DNA of 64,000 bases, from positions 310,001 to 374,000 of the forward strand of contig NW_015622542.1 in assembly GCF_000835495.1 (NCBI RefSeq), read 5' to 3'. The notes below the pieces were generated by a model. The model did no database searches and was not told where the DNA came from. It worked only from the letters and a program-made list of their open reading frames with translations. Below are positions 43,538 to 52,766 of this stretch, piece by piece (the first letter of the stretch is position 1; each line of letters starts with the position of its first letter). The position numbers and the translations under genes are program-made. Source of the DNA: Cladophialophora immunda. Lineage: Eukaryota; Ascomycota; Eurotiomycetes; Chaetothyriales; Herpotrichiellaceae.

Positions 43538-45424
43538 ATGACTGTCACCGCCGAGGCTATCCAGCGCTATGCGCTGCTCGGTCTATGGTGTGGGATATAC
43601 ACGGTCTGTGCGGTAAGTCGGTCTGAGAAAAAGAAGAATATCTCAAAGATGGGTACTAAAACAGTCGGGGCTGATCTTTTCACTCCCCCTAGCTGATCGG
43701 CTACTCACTGCTGCGGCTCGTCTACAATGTCTCACCTTTCCACCCGCTGGCCAAATACCCAGGGCCGCTGCTCTGGAGAGCCTCGCGCCTCCCGGCTTCC
43801 TGGCGCCAGGCTCGCGGCGACCTGTACCAGTGCATCGACGCCATCCACACGCAGTACGGGGCGATCGTGCGCATCGCGCCGGACGAGCTCTCGTTCACGA
43901 GCCCAGAAGCCTGGGCCCAGATCTACAACACGCGGCCCCAGCTGCAGAAGACGCGCTTCCACTTCCCGCCGGCCGACGAGCGCAAGATGCCCGAGAGCAT
44001 GATCATGGCCGGCGACGCCGAGCACACGCGCCTGCGCCGCCTCGCCAACCCGGCCTTCACGACCGCGGGGATCCTGGAGGTCGAGCCCGTCATGCAGCAC
44101 TACGTCGACCTGCTCTGCACGCAACTGACGCAGGTGTGCGGCGCCGGCGCCGAGGGGTCCTCGCAGAACATGGTCGACTGGTTCCTCTGGACGCTCAACG
44201 ACGTGATCGGCCAGCTGGCCCTGGACCAGGAGTTCGACTGCCTGAAGAACCGGCGCCTGCACCCCTGGCCGAGCTTCCTCCTGCTGGGGCTCAAGAACGC
44301 CACCATCTTCAACCAGTTCCGCCGCTTCGGCATCACCCAGGCGATGCTGATGCCGCTGCTGACCAAGAAGCAGCTGGCGGAGCGGGACAATTTCTTCCAC
44401 GCGGCGACCGCGGCGGTCAAGCAACGACTCGATCGGGAGGGGGAAGAAGGAAAGGCGGGCGACGACCACACCCAAGGCGGCGGGGAGCGCAAGAAGAAGC
44501 CCGACATCGTCGGCTTGATGCTGCGCGAGATGAAGGACGGCAACCGCCTGACCCACGAGGAGGTCACCTCGAACTCGGTGCTCATTGTCGGCGGCGGCGC
44601 CGAGACGACGAGCACGTGCCTGAGCGCGACCTTCTACCACCTCTGCAAGACGCCGCGCGTCATGAAGAAGCTCCAGGGCGAGATTCGGCGGACCTTCGCG
44701 AGCAGCGCGGACATCACCATCAGAGCCACCTCGACCCTGCCCTACCTGAGGGCGACCGTCGACGAGTCGCTGAGGATCTTCCCCGTCGCCAGCTACATCA
44801 CGCCGCGAACCACGCCGAAGGGGGGACACCTGATCGCCGGGGAGATGGTCCCAGGAGCAGTAAGTTGTCGAGACCCAAAGACCCATCCCTAGACCTCCTC
44901 AACCTGCCACTGTCACTGCCGCCGTTCACTGAAGAAAGACTTACACTTACGTCTCCCAGACCTACGTGTCAATGGGCCAGTGGCACATGGGCCGATCGGG
45001 CCGCTTCTTCGACAACCCCAAGGAATTCCGGCCGGAGCGGTGGCTGGATGAACTGGGAGACAAGGGCCCGTCCGGGTTACAGGCCGACGAGATCCTGAAG
45101 CCGTTCAGCCTCGGGCCTCGAAACTGCATTGGCAAGCAGCAAGTATTCCCCTTTTGTTTTGCCTTTATATCAGTCAATAACGTTCCATTGCTGATTTTTG
45201 CCCATCCAGGGTGGCTCTCACGGAAGCACGGCTCGTCATTGCAAAGTTGCTGTGGCATTTTGATATGGAGCTGGATGGGGATCATCCTACATGGGTGGAA
45301 GATGCCAGGTTCTACGTGAGTTGTCTGTTTTGGGGTCAGTGTTGTTTCTTTCTGCTGATCACCAGAACAGGTTCTTTGGATGCTTCAGCCGCTTAAGATC
45401 AGACTGACGCCCGTGAAGCGATGA
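43538..45424 (+). CDS. Cytochrome P450 monooxygenase with a GC-AG intron
   Basis: Five exons: 43538-43612, 43693-44859, 44960-45138, 45210-45315 and 45371-45424, giving 526 residues. The N-terminus carries a membrane anchor (YALLGLWCGIYTVCA then LIGYSLLRLVY) and the hinge HPLAKYPGPLLWR, so it is an ER enzyme. The I-helix oxygen motif is VGGGAETTSTC, the ExxR motif is ESLR near residue 382, the PERW box is FRPERW, and the heme loop FSLGPRNCIGK has its cysteine near 469. The third intron keeps phase only if it starts with GC (GCAAGT...CCAG); this restores CIGKQVALTEARLVIAKLL. Exon 2 is extremely GC-rich at third codon positions, unlike its neighbours. It resembles fungal secondary-metabolism P450s; the substrate is unknown. 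It converges on the SDR gene, with 83 bases between stop codons. Confidence 0.9.
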
Positions 45425-45507
45425 TTGTGCACTGGCGCCTGCAAAAATTGGCATCAAAAAAGAAATGCGCAAAGAACCTGTTCTATACACTCGTTGTTGT
45501 TTTCCCT

Positions 45508-46419
45508 CTATAGCTTGCCCCGTGAGAGTACAGCGCCACCGTCGGTCGTGATGACGGCACCGTTGATGTGTGAGGATGCTCGGCTGCTCAAAAAGACCAC
45601 CAACCCTGCAATATCCTCAGGACGCCCAAGCCTCTTGTTTGGGACTTCGGCAGCCAACGCGGCCTGCCCACCTTGCAATTCCATCAACCCCGAAGCCATC
45701 TTGGTCGGGTAAAAACCCGGAGCCACAGCGTTGGTGATGATTCCTCGCGGGCCAAGCTCGACGGCGAGGTTCTTGGCCAAATGAATCACCGCGGCCTTCG
45801 ACGCGGAGTATGAGAAAGTCGCATTTTCGCCGAGTGAACCAACGCCGATACCAGCGACGCTGGCAGTCACAATGACTCTGCTGGGGTTCTCTGTGCTCGC
45901 CCGCTTCTGGAGGAGCGGGGCGAATTTCTGGACGGTGTAGAAGACGCTCTTGACATTAAGATCCATGACCTTGCTGAAAGCGTTTTCCGGGTGTGTTTCA
46001 AAGGGTGCCCCCCAACTTGCGCCGGCGTTTGCGAACAGGATGTCGACGTGGTCGGTCGTCTTTGCGACCTCGGCGGCCAAACGTTCAATCTCTGAGATTT
46101 TGGACGAGTCGGCGGGGACGGAGATGGCGACGGCGCCGGGTCGTTTGTTGGGGAGGGCGTTGAGGGCCGCGACGGCTTCTTCACATGCTTTGGCCTTGCG
46201 GGAGGTGATGTAGACCTTGGAGCAGCCAGCTTGCATGAATCTATCGACACAGGGAATCAGTGCACTTGAAATCAATCAGGGCTGGATTTGTGTAGCTTAC
46301 CCAGAGGCGACGTTCAGGCCCAGTCCTCGTGAACCGCCGCTCACGACAGCGACCTTGCCCTCGAGACTGAAGATGCTCCCGAAGTCTTGGAGCTCGACAT
46401 CTTGTTCAGCACTGCCCAT
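45508..46419 (-). CDS. Short-chain dehydrogenase/reductase (SDR)
   Basis: Exons 46419-46301 and 46240-45508 are joined over a 60-bp intron (GTAAGC...CGATAG), giving 283 residues. The Rossmann motif is VVSGGSRGLG (residues 26-34, a TGxxxGxG variant with Ser for Thr), then NAG at 111-113, N135 in DLNVKS, S167 in VTASVAG, and the catalytic Y184/K188 in YSASK. The C-terminal part has the usual PGFYPTKM and GAVITTDGGAVLS blocks of classical SDRs. These use NAD(P)(H) to oxidise or reduce alcohols and ketones in the cytosol. The ORF from 46488 has extra N-terminal codons, but ATG 46419 places the glycine motif at the normal distance. Its 3' end faces the P450, with which it may share a pathway. Confidence 0.93.
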
Positions 46420-47474
46420 CTTGTCTGTTGGTCTGTCTTGTGTTGTGTCTGTCTCTTGTCTGTGCTCAGGCGTCACCCAGCAACCCAATCACTCGTTCAA
46501 AATGTCGAAATCCGGGGTATAATTCTCATTGCAGTCTCTGTCCGGGGAACTGGTCGAGGGAGATGTTGTTATACAGAGCAGAAATCTAGAATTAGCCGAA
46601 CTATTGACGAGATGCTGTCATCCAAATCCGTTGATTAGAAGGGTGCGCACTTCCGGTGGATTCAGGCACAGGACGGATTGGGCGCAACGCCGTCGAAACA
46701 GCCGAGGCTCGAGCATCTGGAGGCTGGAGCTGAGTTTCCGCGTTGGATGGGACGATGAGAGTGCAAGGAGCTGGGCGAGCGTCGCTGGGGGTGGCGGAAA
46801 ATGGAGGATTTGTTGATCAGGCCGATTGGGCGCCGTTGAAGCCACGCAGGTGCCTCGGTGCACCGAGTCTTGATCGCCTGGCCTGGGCCCGATTCTGCAT
46901 CGGTGGCTAGATAGACAACACACTCTAGCTTGCATTTGTGATAGCTAGCTGTAGTGTGAATATAATATGTATCTTTGCCAGTACAGTACATCATGTACTG
47001 TATTCCAGAGTCAACGGTGTTGGCAGCGCCCTTATTATGATGGCGTCCTCGGTAGGTCTCAGACTCGGGGGTAAGGCGTCTCCATCCACCATATTACTGT
47101 CTCACCGGCTTTAAGATGAGCCCCAGAGTGGGCAAAGCGACGTCTTACTGGTTGCTATGCTCGCTTTTCTCAGGTTCAGGTACCTAGAATGGCAGATTCA
47201 ACTACGGATTCGGGGCTGGCGGCCGCTTATAGGCCACGTCGTCTTATATCTTGCCCAAGATTGTCGCAAGCTGCGCCAGCGATATTGCTCTACAAGGAGG
47301 CCCTGGTACCTGTTCTTTGGTTCTTACCAGTAAGGCGTTGCGCCCACTGGTCAGCTTATACATGCGGTAGATCCATCACCGTTCCATCTCAGCTGAATAT
47401 ATAGTCCCATTGAGGAACACTGCTGTCAACAGATATTTCTCCCCTTCTCAAGACCGAACAGGGATCCGACAGCG
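46420..47474. promoter_or_regulatory. Divergent promoter region of SDR and alpha/beta hydrolase
   Basis: This 1.06-kb region separates the SDR (minus) from the hydrolase (plus). A TATA-like run AATATATAG at 47396-47404 lies about 75 bases before the hydrolase ATG. No ORF in the region is convincing. Confidence 0.45.
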
Positions 47475-48708
47475 ATGGCCGACAACGGCAACACCACATT
47501 TCCGGAGACAGATCCTGAACTCGCTGCGGTGCGTATATCCGCGCAAACAGCTACATGGCGATGTCTGTCTAATGCGGTTGTTGGGGTAGATATGGAGGGA
47601 GAAGGGGATGCCGAAATTCTTCCTTCCCCGGATTGACAAGATGCCTCAAACGCGTCGTATCCTCGCCCAAGGCAACGTCCGGTTCATGAAGAGCGCTTTC
47701 GTCCGACAGACCTTGGGCGATCAAGTCCTCTGGACAGAAGAAGACAGGTCGGTCGTCGCCCGCGACGGGCATTCGGTCACTATTCGGATCTATCGCCCCA
47801 AATCACATCCCGGGCCCCGGCCTGTCATGGTGTATGCGCACAGCGGAGGCTGGTGCATGGGTGGACTCGACACCGAGGAGTTCCTCTGTCGGCTCCTGTC
47901 CATGAGGCTGGGGATCATCATCGTCAGTGTCGCATACCGCCTCGCCCCTGAATGGTCATATCCCACTGGCGTCTATGATGTGTACGACGTCATCAAATGG
48001 GTACGTTGACCCCATGTCTGTTCGCGCATGGGCTGAACCGTGGTAGCTATCAGTCAATGCGAAAACGATCGGCGGAGATCTGTCCAGAGGCTTTCTCACT
48101 GGCGGCGCGTCAGGCGGTGGGAATTTGACGTGCATGGCTACCATCATGGCAAGAGACGACAAGTTAGATCCCCCTCTCACAGGACATCTCTTCATCTGTA
48201 CCGGCTTCCCCCACGACTACACGGACAGAAAAGGGACCAAGGTGGTCCTCTTCCCAGAACAGTTGTTGCATGGGAGTTGGGAAAGGTACAAGAACGGGCC
48301 AGTCGCGACTCGGGAGATGAACGACCTCTATGGCAGTAAGCAACGTCCACACTTGCTATATTAACTAGAAGCCAAAGCTCACTTCAAGGTCCACCAGAAA
48401 TATCCAATTTCGACGCACATGATCCCTATGTGACTCCCTTGACCCGGACAGACTACTCCGGACTGGGCCCGGTGTTCTATCAGGTCGCCGAGATGGACAT
48501 CTGGCGGGACAGCGCACTCTTCTACTGCAACAAAATCAAAGAGGCCGGCGGTCAAGTCAAGGTGGAAATATATCCTGGCGTGCCGCATCTATGGTGGTCC
48601 ATGTACCCGCAACTGTCAATCAACAGGAAATGGATTCAAAATCTGATGAAGGGCGTCGAGTGGCTGCTGAGCCAGACGCGGGAGGCTCATATCCCTTCTA
48701 AACTCTGA
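47475..48708 (+). CDS. HSL-type alpha/beta hydrolase with peroxisomal SKL signal
   Basis: Four exons: 47475-47528, 47590-48000, 48047-48335 and 48389-48708, giving 357 residues. It has the hormone-sensitive-lipase-like oxyanion motif HSGGW (about 102-106, for the usual HGGG), the nucleophile elbow GGASGGGNL with Ser 177 (usual GDSAGG), the acid region EMDIWRDSALFY and the catalytic histidine in GVPHLWW. This family hydrolyses short-chain esters or lactones, or removes acetyl groups from small molecules. The C-terminus IPSKL is a canonical peroxisomal targeting signal. The protein is small for a secreted esterase and has no signal peptide, consistent with an organellar role. The last intron acceptor (TTCAAG) is slightly weak but keeps phase. 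Confidence 0.9.
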
Positions 48709-49489
48709 GAGGAGATAAAACAGGAATGCTGAGGGTCGGCTGTACACTGGTGCATGATGCTGGATGCTTGTGCAACCAGTTACGGCAATTGTTTGCTTCT
48801 CGCATACGAGACTGTCGAACAATCACAGCCATGAGAGACTCGGGGGACGGAAGCTGTTATTCACCTGGACATCGCTTTCTCCAGATGCCACATCTGGAAC
48901 GAGGCTCAGGCTCGAACCCGTTAGCATTACCATTGACGGCGAAGATGACCAGATGCATCATCGAACTTATCTCGGGATGTTTCATGGCGGAGGTTCCCCA
49001 TCTGTTTCTCCTCCTTCTCGACGTTCAGTGATTGTTTGCTTCCTTCTGCATTGGGTACCGGCGTCCTATACTGTGTCACCATCGAGTCCATGTCTCACGA
49101 CACTGTGTTTCTCCAACATGAAGAGGGAAAAGGAACTCGCCATTGACAATTACTTCGTTGGATGCATTGTACCCTGGTAAGGGCGCCCGTTCCATCTCAG
49201 CCACCCTTCATCTTCGGGGGGGTTTTTCTTTTCGCAAAAGCCTTTTGTTGCCTTGGCTGAGAGTGAACGCGCCGACCCAAAAGGACTCAAGGACTCGTTG
49301 ATTGTTCCTCGTTCACCTTCTCCTCTGAGTCTGTTCTTCTCTTGTCTTCTTCGAACTCATCGCTATTGACTTGCGAGACCCATCTCAAGGCACATCACAC
49401 CCAATCCGTGTTAACTTCTTCTCAGACTTCTCACTTGCTCCCTCAATCCTGCTTCACTCTGACCTTGCGATCGCTATTCAACCCTCACC
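48709..49489. other. Spacer before the secreted-protein gene
   Basis: No gene is visible. The last 200 bases are pyrimidine-rich (CTTCTC, CTTGTCTTC) and make a typical fungal leader. Confidence 0.5.
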
Positions 49490-50568
49490 ATGGCCATGTA
49501 CCGCGTTCCACCGCTCATCCTTCTCGTCCTCTTCTTCGTGGTCGCTTCCCCTGTCCAGGCCCAGATGGCAGTCTCCACGACCCTGACCTCTGCGTCTACC
49601 TCGCCGGTGCCCGTCTCGCCAGCCCCATCGTCACCTACGAATCCACTGGATACGCCCCCGACTCCATCCACGACGACGGAGGTATACACCCCCTTTGCGG
49701 TCTGCGCCACAGGAGGCGGCGATTGGTACATCGACCCGCCCACGGCAACTCGGTTGGCGGACTTGTTCTGTGATCAAGCATACAAGCCAGGGAATCTTCC
49801 TGCCCAAGGTATAGTGATTCCGATTCCTGTCATCTGTTGTCCGCTATACCTCGATTATTTCTTACTTTGGTATTGCTGTCTCTCACATCACCTTTTTCCT
49901 GGTGTTGAGAGGCTCCCATACCTTGTTGCGCTCCACGAATTCACCAAATGGTGTCTTTGTCTCTCATTCATCAGCCCGTCCTTAACTCAGAGACTATCAC
50001 AGGTCAAGAATTCGACTTGAACGAATACCCAACCGACCTCATCGCGCTCACTACGAACGACACCACCACCGATACCGATGCCGACATGGCAAAAAGAGGC
50101 CCGCTCTTGGCGTCCAACAACGCGAACCTCACCGACGCCCTCGCGACAACGACACCAAACTACACGCTCACGGAACTGTCGGGGATCATCATGGCCCTGC
50201 GGCTGGTGCGCTGGAAACCCACCGTCATCGACAACTTGACGTACATGTCGGGCACGCAGGCGGAGTGCGACCAGGACGTGCAGCAGGACCAGTGCCACGC
50301 GGGGCTGCGGCGCGTCATCGACAAGTGCCAGTGGAACAGCCACTACTTTGGGGGCGTCAACTTCTGGATGACGGGCTGCACCATGTACAGCGTCCAGGTC
50401 GCCAACTGCTCCGGCAACTGGCTCGACCCCAACTGCGACCTGTGGCACCGCAAGTGGCCCGGCGTCGGCAGCGGGCCGGACCCGTCGTTCCTGACCACCA
50501 CGGCGGCGACATCGGCTGCGGCGACAATACTTACGAGCGTGCCCACGACGAGGGAGTGGAGGGCGTGA
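49490..50568 (+). CDS. Secreted cysteine-rich protein (294 aa), unknown
   Basis: Exons 49490-49808 and 50003-50568 are joined over a 194-bp intron (donor GTATAG, acceptor TCACAG). A clear signal peptide opens the protein (YRVPPLILLVLFFVVASPVQA), followed by a Ser/Thr/Pro linker of about 45 residues, likely O-glycosylated. The mature part has eight cysteines in spaced positions (AVC, LFC, AEC..QC, DKC, TGC, ANC, NC), enough for four disulphides, several N-glycosylation sequons (NLT, NYT, NCS) and tryptophan-rich blocks such as CSGNWLDPNCDLWHRKW. It ends in a Ser/Thr/Ala tail without a hydrophobic GPI signal. The ATG has an ideal context (CTCACCATGG). I recognise no family; a wall or effector-like role is possible but unproven. 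Confidence 0.8.
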
Positions 50569-51228
50569 AGGTGGTTCAAGAGAGATGCAGGCGACGAGTC
50601 CGTGTTCACTGGGCTGCGATAGGGGGGTGGGGGGGTGTAATGAGTTCTTCACATCGAGAGCCGAGTCTGGCTAGGGGGATTGCTTTTCATCAGGGGGGCG
50701 AGATGGAACGAGAGACAGACAGACAGTTATCTGGGCTTATGCCTGCGTGCTAGCAAGCAGGCGAAGAACCAACGAGCGCTGTGCAACAACGTCCATTTCC
50801 TTCCAACGACAGGGACGCTGACAAGAATATCCTTCCCTGAGGTTAGTAGGGGAGGACCGACTCCCACCACATGATTACGAGGCATACACTCCCAAAAAGA
50901 AGAGGAGCTTGAATTCTCGTTCAATGGACAGAAATCAAAAAAGCCAGTTCCACCCGCACGCAAGGAGCGCGTGTTGTTTACATATCCCTCCCGTGCTCAA
51001 GGCTTTCTTTCTCAATAGTCCAAGTCGCGCGTCTTTTCGCGATACATACTCGTAGCACCCCGTGGCACCACACACACCTCGCTTGCCAGTCCAACACACC
51101 TGACCTTCTACCCAGCTACCGGGGAAACCACCGACAGGTGATAGGCGGGGGATCTTCAGTTATTAAACGAACCTTGTTTTTTTTTTCCGGGGCCGGGAGA
51201 TCTCTTTCTTGGGCTTCACAGGAAAAAT
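50569..51228. other. Spacer between secreted-protein gene and MITE
   Basis: No gene is seen. It includes a T run near 51177 just before the transposable element. Confidence 0.5.
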
Positions 51229-51232
51229 GCGG

Positions 51233-51496
51233 CGAGCCGGGTGACAAAATAAGTGGCACACTCTAGCCGTCAGACAAAACTACTTTCCTACCTCTATTAT
51301 TTGCAAAGTACTTTTAACGTACTTTTTTCTAAGAAATAATGGATAATATTAATATCTCTAGATAGCCCATAAGCTACTCTATTTCTAGTGAGTAGATTAT
51401 ATAGTTACCACCTTATAGTTTGGATGGAGGGAGGAGAAAGAAAGGGTCATTCAGTCTTAGTCTTTCGCTGTGCCACTTTTTTTGTCACCCGGCTCG
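51233..51496. mobile_element. MITE-like non-autonomous DNA transposon, 264 bp
   Basis: The ends are 28-bp terminal inverted repeats beginning CGAGCCGGGTGACAAAA (left 51233-51260, right 51469-51496, reverse complement), identical except for one base. The element is flanked on both sides by GCGG (51229-51232 and 51497-51500), a candidate 4-bp target site duplication. The interior is strikingly AT-rich (about 51285-51415) against a GC-balanced surround and has no ORF, so it must depend on a transposase elsewhere. I do not recognise the family. The near-perfect ends suggest recent movement. It lies between the secreted-protein gene and the VOC gene. Confidence 0.85.
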
Positions 51497-51500
51497 GCGG

Positions 51501-52212
51501 GTACCTGGCTTTCGTCCCTGCCGTGATGGGCGTGGGCGGCGAAACATAAAAGATCAAAGGGGTGCCCGCCCGGTGCTGGATTCTGCTGGAACGACAAATG
51601 TCTTGGTGAGATGGCTGAGATGGGTGCGGGAGAAAAGATATTCGATCCGCGTTCTGCAGGTTCACGGGCAGGTTTTTGCATTTTAACGCGTGCATATGCT
51701 TCGCGAGAAAAGATCAATCCTGGGGTCGATAGGGGACATCATGGGCGATCAATAGCCAGAGGACGGGAACGAACAAATCGGCCAGTTGAGCAGCCCAAAC
51801 CATGTACATCGCATCGACCAAGATTGCCTAATCCAAAGGGCAAGTCCCAATTGACGTTGAGATGATAAAACACTGATTGTAAAGAGAGTGTGGGAGAAAT
51901 GCGGTTCGGTATATGCGACCAGCGCCCACGGAATCCCCCTGCTTCTGATGCTGAACCTACATACAACAGTCGTCACGATCATATCTCCAACATCATATCT
52001 CCAAGGCCAAGAGAAACAGCACAAGAAGACATTGTCACAACATCCCAGTCTCCTGGTCCAGGCCTGCCGTCGTCAATCCCACCAACAAATGGTTCACAGC
52101 CCTCGGTACTCTGTCGAGTTTTTGTCGCTGAAGGGTCGTTGTTGGTTTGCTTCGATCCGCCACAACGAGCCCTGCTTGTATGGCCGTCCCTGCAATGGTG
52201 GATGCAAACGGC
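51501..52212. other. Spacer between MITE and VOC gene
   Basis: Open frames (for example 51888-52246 on the plus strand) lie downstream of or antisense to the VOC gene end and show no domain. Nothing else is seen. Confidence 0.45.
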
Positions 52213-52766
52213 CTACACACTGAACTCCAGCCTGTTCCCGGCGTAGTCTCTCGCGAAGAATCGTTGCGGATATTCCACGCCTTGGGCTCCTTTGTACGGC
52301 CCCGCGGTATTAGTCCACAGCTTTCCCTGCACAAGGGCTTGAAGCGTCGCCGAGCTGACGCCAGGGAGAAAGAATCTCAAGGGTAGGGCGAGAAAGACTC
52401 ACCAGAATTGGCCTCTCCGGGCTTATCCGCCTCGGTCGGTGCCGCCTGGCCTCCTCTCACGAAATGCTCCCAGATCCTCTGCCTCAACTGCAAGAGCGCC
52501 TGGGGAGAGGCCAACTTAAAGCAGGGATGTCTCGATGACTGCTTCTCAAAATCCGAGGGAGCCCCAAAAGCGATGTGCACCTGCTGTCCCCAGGATCCAA
52601 TGTCGAACCATGCTAAGGTGCCTTTTTGTAAGTGCGGGACCGCACGAGGCGTGAGGCCCATAGTTGTCCCATAGAACTCGTTAGCTTGGTCGAGTGTGCC
52701 GACCGGAACAGTAAGATTGACGTGGGCGATGCCCGTTATGAGCGACGACGAGTCGAGAGATCCCAT
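52213..52766 (-). CDS. VOC/glyoxalase-fold protein (146 aa)
   Basis: Exons 52766-52403 and 52289-52213 are joined over a 113-bp intron (GTGAGT donor, GACTAATACC branch, CAAAG acceptor). Splicing creates the family C-terminal signature GVEYPQRFFARDYAGNRLEF, absent from the unspliced frame. The N-terminus has ITGIAHVNLTVP (residues 10-21) with the first metal-ligand histidine, then FYGTTMGLTPRAVP and GTLAWFDIGSWGQQVHIAFG with the second His region. These small cytosolic proteins bind a divalent metal and act as glyoxalases, dioxygenases or resistance proteins; fungal members of this length are mostly uncharacterised. The branch site and motif continuity make the splice firm. Confidence 0.87.

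Noticed and set aside
43732..44886. 384-codon open frame on the minus strand across the P450 gene
   Set aside because: It is antisense to a clear P450 exon and arises from that exon's GC-rich third positions; its composition is R/G/V-rich without domains.
51888..52246. Plus-strand frames of about 115 codons downstream of the MITE
   Set aside because: They partly lie antisense to the end of the VOC gene and show no domain or splice support.
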